From NCBI GenBank assembly GCA_021442155.1, contig CM038215.1, forward strand, positions 213,522,982 to 213,586,981: a stretch of 64,000 nucleotides of DNA. Direction: 5' to 3'. Shown here piece after piece: positions 34,461 to 47,368 of the stretch (positions are counted from its first letter, which is position 1; the number at the start of each line of letters is the position of its first letter). This DNA comes from Cymbidium sinense. Lineage: Eukaryota; Streptophyta; Magnoliopsida; Asparagales; Orchidaceae. The position numbers and the translations under genes were made by a program. The notes under the pieces are model-generated. The model searched no databases. It saw only the letters and a list, made by a program, of their open reading frames with translations, and was not told the origin of the DNA.

Positions 34461-35575
34461 AGCTCAAGATTGATAGATACATTGAGGAACAGGGTACTCA
34501 TTGGGCAGAGTATCATCAGTAGTGTGCAGAGGACCGAGCTTAGTTTCAAGCTTAGTTTGATGCTCTACATGCTATCTTTTGACCACCGTCACCTAACGAG
34601 GGACCTTTTTGATTTTTAGGTTTTCTTCTCCTTTTCTTTTTTACAGTAATTTGTGTTTGTTTGTATTCGGCATCTAATATACTTGCTTTTAGATGTCATA
34701 TGTTGTATACTTCATGTCAGTTACATTAATTATCATTTGATTTGTTTTCCTTTGTATTAGCATCTATTGTGTTTTACTAGTTTACAGTTTATAGATTTAA
34801 AATTATTGTGATATTTTCTTTGAAATTTTCTTTTATACATTTCTTTTATAATTAAGTATTATTCAGAACTCAGAATCTATGTAGCTGAAGTATACATCAT
34901 TAACTTAACCAAATATCCTAAAATTTGTCCATGATGATGGGCATATATATATTTAAAGTATAAAGTTGCTTGTGTAAATCATACCTCTTTCTTTACTCTA
35001 TTTTTTGTTACATTTTATAACAAATTAACATATGCAGAAATATTAGTGTGGATGCATGTGATATTTCTAATTGTAGAATGAATCGAACAACAACAACTGT
35101 GAAGCAGGTACGTTCAAATTAGGATATAAGCTTTATAAAACAATTTCCAAAGTAGATAAGTATAAAAAAAATCCCCAAAGTGGGAAGTATCCAAAAAGAT
35201 CCCCAAAGCACAGAAGTATTAAAAAAATTCACACTTCCCCTATTTAACATTAAGTGGCCCATCATAACAGTTGTTTTGTCACCTTGAATCATATAGTAAC
35301 ATCTCCATTCATCCAAATTTAATTTAAATAGAATTTTATTTTTGTTACAAATGTGTTTAGAAAATTCATTAAATTGACCGATGTCATTTACATAAATTAT
35401 GAAGAATCAATAAACAAAAATGTTGCATATAAGTATAAAATTTTGAAAGGGTAGATAGGAAAGCATTCTAAATTTACTTGTTTTATAAAGATATGTGTTA
35501 AGAATATTTTAGGAAAATTTACTTGATTTCAAATTCATGAACTTCCACTAGTTTTGATTTACTCTTCTTCTTTCG
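34461..35575. other. Spacer of the E/E' palindrome (left part)
   Basis: AT-rich. A short run near 34,470-34,610 gives a gag-like plus-strand reading (EEQGTHWAEYHQ, stop, CAEDRA), resembling the tail of plant retroelement coiled-coil proteins, with stops. CCCCAAAG-containing words repeat near 35,170 and 35,200. Neither is firmly assigned. Confidence 0.3.
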
Positions 35576-36180
35576 TGGACCCTTTTTGACGTGACATAAG
35601 GGGAGAAGGTTAGTGTCTATTTATGTCATCTTGATATTTTTTTTTATCTTCCTTTTTATCTTTGTTTTGCATCATTTGCATAGTCTTGTAATCCTTGCAT
35701 CTTTGCATTTTTTAGGCATAAATTAAGAGGGAGTTATCTCATTCTTCTGCTTTTCATTAAACTCCCAAAACTTAACCAAAAATATCTATCATCGTCAAAA
35801 GGGGGAGATTATTAACCCCATGAGCCTTCACATGATATTTAAAGTTTTGATGATCACAAACATTTCTGGTTGAACATTTGTCGTTACTGATCAATTGTAT
35901 GTGGAGGCTATGTTTAAGCCTTCAATGTAGAACTTATAATTATGCAACCTAATCAAGATTCACATATAGAGAATGAACAATGAAAGCTTATCTGAGTAAG
36001 ATTCTATGAAAACTATAATTAAGGAATAAGTGATGCTAGAAGATCCAAGTTAAGCTCAAATTTTTGTGTCATTAGTGTTGGTATTTATGTTGCATTTGGT
36101 CTTCATGTGTTTGGCATGTGAATGATAAATAACAACTAAGCACACACACTTAAGAGAATATAAAAATTCAAAATAAAATT
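35576..36180 (+). mobile_element. Copia/SIRE-type 3' end: polypurine region and start of LTR
   Basis: GGACCCTTTTTGACGTGACA and AAGGGGAGAAGG near 35,577-35,610, then AAGAGGGAGTTATC near 35,727, then ATCGTCAAAAGGGGGAGATT at 35,791-35,810 followed by ATTAACC. SIRE/Maximus Copia elements have exactly this order after the pol stop: TTTTTGATGTTG-CAAAGGGGGAGAA, a GGGGAG repeat, and finally CATCAAAAAGGGGGAGATTG at the LTR junction. The LTR that should follow is present only in part and no pol domain was found upstream, so this is a 3' fragment inside the E/E' spacer. Confidence 0.6.
35796..35809 (+). other. Polypurine tract (Copia type)
   Basis: CAAAAGGGGGAGAT is immediately upstream of the presumed 3' LTR start; it is the plus-strand primer site of SIRE-like elements. 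Confidence 0.6.
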
Positions 36181-36226
36181 TTTTGAGAATATTGTATTAT
36201 ATTATATGAATCATATTATACAATTT

Positions 36227-36550
36227 ACCATTTTTATTTATATTCTGAGCCATCATAATTAAGTCGATTAAAACAAAACCATGCTAAAATTATATTAATC
36301 ATACTTGATAATCTTAATTGTACTGAATGATTACTCATTTTTATTAATTTTTCAACCAACATAATTAGGTTGGTTAATAAGAAAAAAATTTCCAAAATTA
36401 TTCTGTTCGTACAAGACAATCAAGATCGTACTGCATAATCTTTTTTTCATTAATATCTCAGCAACCATGATTAAATCGATTAATTATAAATTATGCTAAA
36501 TATGACTAATTGTACAATACGATATTGATCATGTGGTATAATTTATTTTT
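36227..36550 (+). repeat. Three-copy tandem repeat, unit about 105 bp
   Basis: Units start near 36,229, 36,336 and 36,441, each opening with a T-rich word plus a (C/G)A(A/G)CCA(A/T)CATAATTA-like core, and closing with ATGATTACT / TACTGCATAAT-type ends. A partial fourth unit begins near 36,545. Copies are clearly diverged. Confidence 0.6.
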
Positions 36551-37699
36551 GTTAATCACTTTGAATTTAAAGGATTTGATTTTTAAGAATTTTTCATTTT
36601 ATTGTTTGTCCTATATGGTGGGATCATATAGGATGATCAAATAGAGAATTAATTTTTATTTTATACTATTCATACAACATGATAGCTGATTAAACAATAT
36701 GAATAATTGTAGCTCTTTGAATGATTGATGTACCAACTTTTGAAAAATAAATACATTAATTAATTTTAAAATTCATAACATGGGAAATCCTAAAGGAGGC
36801 TTAGAAAAGATTGTTTAACTTAAAAAATGTAGGGAGACTTGTCTCTTTCTTTTTCCTTGAGGACTTGTGTGTTTGTAAGGTTGCACTTTCACTTAATTTT
36901 TTTTTCTTTCACCTTGTCTTGAGTCCTATGCTTTAGCTTGAGACTTGTTCTATTTGAGAGCTTGTATGAAGTTTTTATTAAAAAAGATTTTCTTTATACC
37001 TCTTGAGAGTGGTACCCTTCTTACTTTAAAAGAGAAGGAGAGTTGTTGTATGGTTTCTCCATTACCTATGAAGGAGAGAGGCTTCTTCTCCTTGGTTGGT
37101 TATGATAAAGAAGTAATAGTGAATTTTGGAGAAGATTTGGAAAGTGGACGTAAGTTAGGTTGACAAAACTACTGTAAATTATTATGCCCTCTTTTCTCTT
37201 TTTTTTTTTTCTTTTACATTTATAGCTCTTTATGTTTTAAAATTTTTAGTTTTTTTCTTTTGAATCTCACTTTTTTAGATTGTTACAATTTTTTACTTTG
37301 AGTAATTTTAAAAGCACAACTAATCACTCCAACTCCTCGGTATGCCTATACTTATAAGAACCTCACAGGATGATTTGTGTATTATATACCCTCGTGTATA
37401 GATGAGCTCTTTGGGGAGGAGGTAAGCATTGACTATTCAGTTAGGTTATCCACTTCTATAGCCACCTTGCATGAGGTGAGTCTATAGCCCTAGGGATGAG
37501 TCAGTGTGCTCCAACCATCTTGGTTCAGACGACCTTCTAATCACTTAGCGTATACATTAAGCTCCTTAATTCTTCTGCTCCTTATAGATGTAACTCATAA
37601 AAAGAATAGAAGAATGAAGAGGAAATTAATCATAAATTCTTAATGAATTTTAAGAGGATAATAGTTTTCTTATTATTATTACAATGTCACTATGTTATT
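36551..37699. other. Spacer of the E/E' palindrome (right part), nothing recognised
   Basis: AT-rich with T-runs near 37,200 and a short open frame near 36,945-37,163 of no known family. Around 37,340-37,560 the composition is more balanced, but no domain was seen. Confidence 0.3.
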
Positions 37700-38900
37700 T
37701 TAATTTGGAGCCATAGGGACACCACACAGATCTTAGGGGGTACTTATTGAAGTTATTAGGTGTTGCATTAAGGTATGATGTATCATCTCAAGAGATGGAA
37801 ATATCACCCTATAATGGATCTAATCACCTAATAAGGACTCCTAAGGTAGATGGGTCTACGTATATACCAGAGATCTTTCCCCTACTTTACATGAAGAAGT
37901 AAAACAAGGTTTATTTTATGTCGGGTTCTTTAATTCCCTATGGAAGCAAGCTTCAATAATTAATTACATCTTAAGAAATGAGAATCTCCTAAGAATACCC
38001 TCGATTAAAGTAGTTAATAAATATCTCCAAAGATTTCAAAGCTAGAATATCAAAAAATTATGTATTTATGAAAATCAAATGGGAGAACTCAAATAGGAAG
38101 ACTTATTTTTGGATTTCAAAGAAGAGTAGTAGGAAGCACCCCTAATACTTGGAAGCCTAATGAGTGCTTAAGTCTACCATATAGTGAAGCTTTATATATT
38201 TGAGAGAAAAAATTTACTATTGTTTAAATTAGAGTATTATTAGAATGCTAGGGCTTATAGTTCAACAACACAAGATCGTGAAAATACCTAAGAGGTGAGG
38301 ACTTATACTCATAGCTCGAAGAAAATAAGTAGCCTCAGAATTTAAATCTAGAAGGTTTTAGCACAAGCTGAAAGCACAACCTAAGTCTAATCGAGAAAGA
38401 TGGGATATGATAGTTCACCTACATAAGAGAGAATGAACACACCGACTCTTTTGGGCTTACAACTGCCTGTAGTAGCTGACAACTAACACCTCCTACGCTT
38501 TAAAATCATGTAGGATGGTCTTATGTTGATGCAAGATAGCTAGGATATTATTTAATTAAGATGGAAGCTAGAATCCTAGACTCACTCCCTAAGAGACTAG
38601 ATCATGATTGGTATGAAAACATAACTTAGACTAATGCCAAAATTTATAAGTTTATAAACCATTTGGACACATTCATTTTGAACTAAGGCTTGGGATAATT
38701 ATGCCTATATGCATGATAAAATTAAGTCATGGGCTAAATCAATTAGAAGAGGTGTTCTCTACTACAAGAGATCACCCTCAAAGATCAAGCATATCCCCTA
38801 TCATGTAGGAGTGGAGACCCTCCCTATTCAAAATTGGCACAATATGATATGCATGGTGTGATAACATACAACATTCAGCTAATGGGTTTCTAAATTTTTT
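37700..38900 (-). repeat. Inverted repeat arm E'
   Basis: Partner of E, described there. It begins near GGACACCACACAGATC, which pairs with GACACCACATAG read on the complement of 34,430-34,442. Both arms show stop-rich sequence in every frame. Confidence 0.8.
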
Positions 38901-41052
38901 ATTTATCTTGATTATTTACCTAAACTTTAAGATGAGGTTATGAGTTGTATTAAAATTTCATTATGAATTTTTAGTGATGATAGAAAGTTCAATTTTATTC
39001 TAAAGAGCCTATCGCATCCAAGCCACACATTCAAATCATCAAACTTTAAGAACCTATGAAAAGCATGTCATTTCTGATGCACAAACTATGGGCTCCGAAA
39101 ATTCACCATCGACCTCTCGACAATATTTTTGATATTGAATTGAAGAGAGTGTGATTTGAAGTATCGGTATAATTTTTAGAAGGCAGATGGAATAGCAGAT
39201 AAGACACTACCCAGAGATTTCATCCTCATTTGGTGAGAACTTTAGATCTGGTTCCAGGTTTCCTATAATCACAAGCCTCTATAGTTAATTACCCCTTTCA
39301 ATAAGTGAGAGAGAACTTTTGATTAAGGCTAGTCGTTAGATCACTTAATGTGTATATAATAGACAGAGTTTTAGAATTTAAGATTCATGAAATTTATTAT
39401 TTCAGGTTAAACTGGATGGTTGGGGGAATGATGATGTGCCCGATCTAGATCCCATGATTCCATCATCCCGGGCAATTATGGCCCTAGTGTACTTAGTCCG
39501 AGGAGGTAGTCGACCTAACCTGACAGAAGGATCCTCATTAGTAACACATGAGTTACGTCATCCAAGAAATCCTTATAGATGTGTGGTGGTGTTTATCTAA
39601 GGAGACAATCTTAAGCGATGAGGGTTGTTTGCCATCAAGTATACCATGATTCGCTCAAAGGAGCCATTGGGAGCATCTGAGATAATCGTGATCATAATAT
39701 AATGGTGTGGAAACCACCCGATCAGTCAGGTCATGCTTCTTCACTGTGGAGCTTTTAGCCACTCGGTCAGGAAGGCCACGCGTCTTGATAGAAGAGATTG
39801 AGATTGAACATATCAAAACACTTAATTTGACATTGGCTCCTTTCTAAGCTAGAGTTTTCTTAATTTGTCACCCCTGACACTTAGTTATGGAAGATGGATG
39901 GATTGAGTTTGATTTAAGCTTTTAATGATAGAATTTCATTTAAGCAGTTTCAAATTGCTACTTAAAAATTGATTAATTAGAATATATTTAAGAGCTTTAG
40001 ATCTGTCATTTAATTCTTGAGGATTAGATCTACTTGTCACCAGTCAGTTTCTTAGATATTTCTTGATTTGAACCTCTTATTATAGGTTTTTAGGTTTTGT
40101 TAACCGGACCAGTCTAAGACTAAGCGGGAAGGAACGAACATCCTCGGACACTTGAATTTCGACATTCAGTGTCGGGCCCATCGGTGTATAGTAATTTTAG
40201 ATAATTTTATGTTTGAATTATGAGATTGATTTTGTATTTTCATTTTTTATTACAATATAGCTTGCGCAACCTTTTCAGATATTAAAATTTGCACTTGAAA
40301 TCTCTATATCTGAGCACATGCAAGTATTTATAGTTTAGCTAATTTCAACCAATTAATGAAATTATTGATCTTGAAAATTATAATTAAGATGAAATTTCTT
40401 AATTTTTGGTTGAAGGAAGCCCTATGATTTTTATAGATTTTGATTTAGTATCGCCTTCTGTCTGTTTGTACAAAGAATTGCAGATCCAGTGGCGAAGAAG
40501 AAATTTCGATTTAGATTGTAGTTTAAAACATTACTTGTATTTAGTTTACTTGTTGAGTTTTTATAAATCTCTCAATTTGATTATGTTTAATCTACACCAC
40601 TTTTGATAAGTTATGTCGATTTTAGTGTTTGTTGCTTTAGCCTTACTCATACTTATTAGCTAGCATAGTAATCAGCTACATATTCATATAAGAGTTATTA
40701 AACCCAATATGGATTCATCCCTAGACTGTAAGTTTATTGCAAGTTTGTTATGAGTTTAGTATTAGTCCCCCTAAATTTTAATTAAATCTTATTTAATTTT
40801 GAGAAATTTACAAGAAAAGAGAACTCACTCATAACTTCAATTTAAGCCATAGAGAATCGCTATTAGAGTTTGTGAGTTTAATATTAGCCTCCCCAAATTT
40901 TACTTGCATTTTATATGTGTGTTCCATTCTTTCCAAAATTTTCTTTAAAGGCTCCCCCCTAATTCTCTTTGATTTAACAATTATCTTCATATTTATCATA
41001 TATTCTTTTGTTTGACTTTAGGTAATTCTCATTTGAATTTGTTTAAGCCCTG
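38901..41052. other. Unassigned sequence with LTR-like patches
   Basis: No gene was recognised. The segment 39,410-40,200 is more GC-rich and repeats CGGTCAGG / CAGTCAGG words (ACCCGATCAGTCAGG near 39,716, CACTCGGTCAGGAAGG near 39,759). It ends near TCGGGCCCATCGGTGTA, as in an LTR or leader of a retroelement. There is no partner copy in the window to prove it. Confidence 0.3.
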
Positions 41053-41705
41053 AATTTTAGTCAAAATTTTGGCAGCCTCTTGACGTCATCCCCGGGTAGG
41101 GGATTGCATCAGAGTGTTTTGGCTTACTCGGTATGCCCTCTTAAGCGTGCAGTGGTTTCTTCTCTGTTTCATCTCGTCGTGTCCTCTTAAGCCTGATAGG
41201 TCTTGGTGAAAAGAATACATACAATGCAATATATTCATCCCCTTTTGTTTGGCCTTTTAGTTTAAAATTAGGCTGGGGTTTTTTTTCTTACTTAGTGTTC
41301 TTAAGTCGGTTCATTTCACTCTCCCCTTTTTTCGAAGATTTGGCCTTAATTTATTGACCTCTCGTCATCCGTGTCTTTATCGGTGTTTTGGCTTACTTGA
41401 GTGCGCCTCTTGAGTGTAACGAGTGGTGTCTTCGACAGCCGGTTTTATCTTATCGTGCCTCTTGAGCATGAGGCCTTCGAAAGAAGATAAATGCAATATA
41501 TATATTCTCCCTATTTTTCTAAGTCTAGAAATTAGACAAAATTTTGGCATTCGTCTGGGGCGACATAACGAGTGTTGAACACTATACACTCTTGGCGTGG
41601 CGGTGTCTGTGACACCACAGGGTTTTATCTCGTCAGCCTCTTGAGCTCAACGAGGTCTTCAAACCTGCAGAGAAACACAAGCATGTATATATATTTCCAC
41701 ATTCA
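41053..41705 (+). repeat. Three degenerate direct repeats, unit about 190-260 bp
   Basis: Each unit starts with an AATTAG/TTTTAGTC-type word before AAAATTTTGGCA or a shortened form, then GTTTTGGCTTACT, a CCTCTTGAG(C/T)-containing middle with TTTTATCTCGTC, a GGTCTTC word, and an AT-rich end (ACAATGCAATATAT). They begin near 41,053, 41,262 and 41,521. This looks like subrepeats of a retroelement leader that leads into the next array. Confidence 0.6.
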
Positions 41706-41796
41706 CAAATCACACATATTCAGACGCATTTTTCGGTGCGCTGCAATGCTCGACAAGGGAACAAGGTTGGGCATGTAATTGGGAATACAAGGCAAG

Positions 41797-42105
41797 GAGT
41801 GCAACGCCAGAAACTGAAAGAAGAATTCGCCTCTTAACGATGTTCTTCCTTGGATTGCGGCGAAGCAAAAATTGGAATGCTAAAGCGAGGAGTACGACGC
41901 CGAAAATCGAAAGAAGAATTCACCTCTTGACGATGTTCTTCTCCCGATTGTGACTAAGCAAAAATTGGAAGAGTTAAGGGGAGTGCGATGCCAAAAATCG
42001 AAAGAATAATTTCTTGATATTCCATGCGATGAAGTGAAGGGGACGGGTAAGCGAGGAGTGTTATAAATCGAAGAAGAATTCCTCTGATGTTCTCGGTTTT
42101 CTGGT
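41797..42105 (+). repeat. Tandem repeat, unit about 92 bp, just over three copies
   Basis: Units start with GAGTGCAACGCC, GAGTACGACGCC, GAGTGCGATGCC and GAGTGTTATAAA at 41,797, 41,890, 41,981 and 42,056 (spacing 93, 91 and 75). Shared words are AATCGAAAGAAGAATTC, TTGACGATGTTCTTC and AAGCAAAAATTGGAA. The third unit has a deletion. Confidence 0.85.
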
Positions 42106-42234
42106 GAAAGCAGTGGAGGTTCTTGAGGCTGGGTGGTTTGAAGGGCAGATGGGCTGTGGTTTGAAGGGCTGGCGGGCCGTGGAATTGGGCTTGGGTCATG
42201 GAAAGGAGATTGCGGCTTTACTGGGCTGCGAGAG
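42106..42234. other. GC-rich lead-in to the tandem duplication
   Basis: Continues the GC-rich composition of unit 1 but is absent from the start of unit 2, so it marks the left breakpoint of the duplication. Confidence 0.6.
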
Positions 42235-44677
42235 ACGCGCCGGTGACGGGCTGGCGGAGCGGCGGTTCCGGCATGATGTGGGCAAAGCAGAGCGCGCAGG
42301 TTCGGGTCAGCGGAGCGGGTCGCGTGGGCTTGGTTCGCGGGATGGAGTGGGTTGGGACGGATGCGGGTCGGGATGGATGTGGGCCGTGCGAAGCAGCTCG
42401 GAGGGATTGCTGGGCTGGCGGGATTGAATTTGTGGAACGGCGGTGCTGACGGGACAGACCATGTGCGGGCAATTTGCGGATTGTGTCGCGGTGGGGCGGC
42501 TGGGATTGCGGGATTGCACAGCGGATTGTGCCGGCGACAGGATCTGACGGCAGACGCGCAAAATGGCTGGGATTGCGGGTTTTGCATAGCGAATTGCGCC
42601 AACGATGGGATTTAACGATGGTAGGCGCGGGACAGTGGGAAACGCGGTAGTGCGAGTGCGGCGGGTCGCGAAACGGAGGGAAATGCGGTAGCGGGCCGTG
42701 GGATGCGTGGAACGGCGGGAGCGACGGTAGCAGCGGTGGTGGGCTGGATGCAGAGCGAGCCAGAGCGTGGCACGGGATGCGTGGGCCGGAGTGGCGTGGG
42801 CTGCGGGACGCATGGATTGCGCCGGCGGCGGAATCGGACGAAAATTGAGAGCGGGGCGAAAAAATTACCTGTGCCTAGAAGAGTTTCGAACTGTACGAAT
42901 GCAGGAGAGAGGAGAGGAACGTGAGAATGCAAATGAGGAGAGTGGGCAATTTTTTTTCTTTTCTTCTTTGAATCAGATAAACTGAAAATAGGGGGAACAA
43001 ATTTTTGCATGGGGGGAGGATAATTTAGGAATTTTTAATAAATTTTAAATTGATTTAAACAATTTTAATTTAGTTTTTATGCCGGTAAATGCATATAGTA
43101 AATATATATCAATTTAAGATAATTTCATTATTCTAAATCTGATAGTGCGGTCATTTATGTCGAAGGGATTTGGTTGAATTCCTTAAGTCATTTATTTCAA
43201 ATCGCACTTTTGGCGGCTTTCGGTTCTCATCGAATTGAACGTGAATAGTCTTACTTGATAGATTTTGATATTTCAAAGTCAATGACATGATCAATTTCGC
43301 CAATGGAGGTCGTTTGATCGCCGTCGATCTTCTCGTGATATCGATATCATGCGGTAGCGTTGATGATCGGCTGACGTCGGTTGATCATCAGTCGATGCAA
43401 TACTTATATTACGACCGGGTTTGATGTTCCAATCATGATGGCGAGAATGCGTTTCAATTGGAGGTCATTTGAGTTAATTTTAGTGATCGTATGCGATTTA
43501 CTCGATTTCTGTATCACTTTCACTGACACTTATGCATCGTCCAATTGAGTGTGGGCTCATTTGATAGATTTTGATATTTTGGAGCTAACAACATGATCAA
43601 TTTCTTAAACGGAGGTTGTTTGATCATCATCAACTTCTACTTTCGATATGACGCCACGTTGATCGAGCGCTTAATCGATTGATCGTTAGATTTTACAATA
43701 TTTATATTATGATTGATTTCGACATTCACAATGCAATGAAATTCGTTTCGTCAGTCATTTCGACCATTTTTTTGACGTCAATGCATTTTGAGTCCTATTT
43801 TGCCTTTGCTTCGAGGTCCGTCGAATTAGATTTGTAGGCTTGACTTTGACTTATGGCACACATATGGAGGTCAACACAAACGAAACACAATAATCAAACA
43901 TGTGAATTTTATAAAAGAATAAGAGGCAGGTGCTGTCGGGTACTGTCGTGCACCCCGGACAAGAAAAGAAATTTAGTAGCCGAGCTTTACCCTTATACAT
44001 CTTGTATTACAATAAAATATTATAATTATAATGAATGTTATCGGGGTCTTCTATTTCTTAATTTTCTTTTATTCTTTTGGATTGCTCCAGACTTCACAAA
44101 GCCTCGCAGGTCATTGTCTTCTATCCACTGTTCATCCTAAACCCCATAACACTAATCTTAATCGTATTGCAAAAATTATATATTTATGAAAAATAAAATC
44201 TAATTGCACCTGCAAAATAAATATTAGTTAAACATTCATACAAGTCAAGTAATTATATTTCACATATTTGGACTTAGCACCCTACACTTGGGTAGTCAAG
44301 CCCACTTGTCCTAATTAGATTATGCTAAAGGGCATAAGCAGCACCTGCAAGCATGAATATTTATATTTATTTATTATTATAGCGACTTATTTAGCATAAT
44401 TTCCTACAAAATATCATAAATATTAACAAACATCAATCCATAAATCTAACATCCAGCATAAAATTTTATATCCCAAAACATAACATAACACCATAACTTA
44501 CATCGACCTAACCTAAAGACTAGAATTGGTGACTTAGTATTCAAATATGTGTGCTAATGTTTAGTGTTGTATATCTTAGTTAAGCTTTAGAAGTATAATT
44601 ATCTAAAATTCAGAATTGTTTAAGTTAAATATTAGTAGAAATATTAGTGGACGTTCCACTTCAAATCCTTGATTGAA

Positions 44678-44749
<72 letters not shown>

Positions 44750-44774
44750 TCATTTGATGCATGCTTAATTATCT
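42235..44774 (+). repeat. 2.5-kb tandem duplication, unit 1
   Basis: The unit starts ACGCGCCGGTGACGGGCTGG. It has a GC-rich part (to about 42,890) with internal GGCTGGGATTGCGGG subrepeats, a short CT-rich bridge near 42,955, an AT-rich part with two about 306-bp subrepeats (TTTGATAGATTTTGATATTT and ACATGATCAATTTC words near 43,256 and 43,566), then GGCAGGTGCTGTCGG at about 43,925, and a long (AT)n near its end. It is followed directly by unit 2. Long open frames in the GC-rich part occur on both strands and are broken differently in unit 2, so they are taken as composition artefacts. Confidence 0.9.
44681..44746. repeat. (AT)33 microsatellite at the end of unit 1
   Basis: An uninterrupted AT run of 66 bases lies 28 bases before the duplication junction. 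Confidence 0.95.
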
Positions 44775-47269
44775 ACGCGCCGGTGACGGGCTGGCGGAGC
44801 GGCGGTTCCGGCGGGATGCGGGCGGAGCAGAGCGCGCGAGTTCGGGTCAGCAGAGCGGGTTGCGCGGGCTTGGTTCGCGAGATGGAGCGGGTCGAGACAG
44901 ATGTGGGCCATGCGGAGCGGGTCGGAGGGATTGCTGGGCCGGCGGGATTGAATTTGCGAAACGACGACGACAGCGGGACAGGCCGCGTGCGGGAAATTTG
45001 TGGGATTGTGCCGCGGCGGGATGGCTGGGATTGCGGGATTGCACAGCAGATTGTTTCGGCAACAAGATCTGACGGCGGATGCGCGGACCGGCTGGGATTG
45101 CGGGTTTTGCATAGCGGATTGCGCTGGTGACAGGATTTGACGGCGGTGGAGGCGCGGGATGGTGGGAAACGCGGCGGTGCGAGTGCGACGGGTTGCGGAA
45201 CGGAAGGAAACGCGACAGGGGGCCGTGGGATGTGTGGAACGGCGAGACCGGTGGCAGCAGCGGCAGGGGGCTAGATGCAGAGCAGGCCGGAGCACGGCAC
45301 GGGATGCGCGGGCCAGAGCAGCGTGGGCTGCGGCACGCGCGGATTGCGGAGGCGGCAGAATCGGACGGAAATTAAGAACGGGGTGGAAAAATTACCTGTG
45401 CCCAGAAGAGTTTCGAACTGTGCGAATGCAAGAGAGAGGAGAGGAACGTGAGAATGGGAATGGGGAGAGTGGGTAGGTTTTTTTTTCTTTTCTTCTTTGA
45501 ATTACATAAACTAAATATAGGGGGGAATAATTTTTTTGCATGGGGGAACATAATTTAGAGATTTTTAATTAATTTTAAATTGATTTAAACGGTCTTAATT
45601 TGGATTTCACGCTGATAAATACGCATAGTTAATATATATATCAATTTAAGATAATTTTATTGTTCTAAACGCAATGGCTGATTGGTTTATAATCGGTCAT
45701 TTGGTTGAGTTCAAGTCACTCAAAATGGCGTAAATTCGGCTTTATTTCGATTTTCGTCTGAACTCATCGAATTGGCGTGAATAGTCTTACTTTATATATT
45801 TCGGCATTTTGAATCCAATGGCATGATTAATTTCACCAACGAAGGTCGTTTGATCCTCGTCGGTACCTCCTGACCTCCATATGCGTGTAGGCGTATTGAT
45901 GACTAGAGCGCTTGATCAGCTGATCATCAAGTCATGCAATACTTATATTTTGACCAGTTTCGACATTCTGAATGTTATGGCGAAGTTCGTTCATCGATCA
46001 AAGTTCATTTGAGTTGATTTTGGTGACATCATGTGCATTTTAGCTTCGATTTGTGCACTACCACTTCAAATCACTCGATATTTGCACAGACTCTTCCAAA
46101 TTGAGCACAGATAGTCTCATTTGATAGATTTTGATATTTTGAAGCTAACGACATGATCAATTTCTTAAACAGACGTCGTTTGGTCATCATCGTAGCTTCT
46201 CAATTTTGATATGCATGTCGACATATTGATAGCTCTAGCGTTTAATCGATTGATCGTTAGCTTTTGCAATATTTATATTCTGATTTATTTTGATATTCTG
46301 AATGCAACGGCGAAGTTCGTTCATCGATCGAAGGTTATTTCGACCATTTTTGTGGCGTCAGGTGTGTATTTTGAGCCCGTTGTACTGGCCGCCCAAAGTC
46401 CATCGAACTAGATTTGTAGGCTTGACTTTGACTTATGACACACATATGGAGGTCAACACAAACGAAACACAATAATAAATATGAGAATTTTATAAAAGAA
46501 TAAGAGGCAGGTGCGGCCAGGTACTGTCGTGCACCCCAGACAAGAAAAAAAATTTAGTAGCGAGCTCTACCCTTATACAACTTGGATTATAATAGAATAT
46601 TATAATTATAATGAATGCTATTGGGGTCTTCAATTTCTTATTTTTCTTTTATTCTTTTGGATTGCTCTAGACTTCACAGGGCCTCCCAAGTCATTGCCTT
46701 CTATCCACTACTCATTTTAAGCCCCATAACACTAATCATAATCGTATTGCAAAAATTATATATTTATGAAAAATAAAATCTAATTGTACCTGCAAAATAA
46801 ATATTAGTTAAACATTCATACAAGCCAAGTAATTATACTTCACATATTTGGACTTAGCACCCACACTTGGGTAGCCAAGCCCACCTGTCCTAATTAGATT
46901 ATGCTAAGGGGCATAAGCAGCACCTACAAGCAAGAATATTTATATTTACTTATTATTATAGTAACCCATTTAGCATAATCTCCAACAAAAAATATCATTA
47001 AGCTATTAATGACCTAACATCCAGTCTACACATAAACAATCCTAACATCCAGTCTAAAATATTATATCTCAAAACATAACATAACACCACAACTTACATC
47101 GACCTAACCTAAATGCTAGAATTGGTGACTTAGTATTCTAATATGTGTACTAATGTTTAGTATTGTATATCTTAGTTAAGCTTTAGAAGTATGATTATCT
47201 AAAGTTTAGAATTATTTAAGTTAAATATTAGTGGAGGTTCCACTTCAAATCCTTGAATGAATTCATTAA

Positions 47270-47368
<99 letters not shown>

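Noticed and set aside
41880..42602. 240-codon minus-strand open frame, and similar frames up to 176 codons at 42,307-42,813 and 44,765-45,295
   Set aside because: Low-complexity Pro/Ser/Arg/His composition driven by GC-rich DNA. Overlapping long frames occur on the opposite strand, and the two duplicated units do not conserve the same frame or protein.
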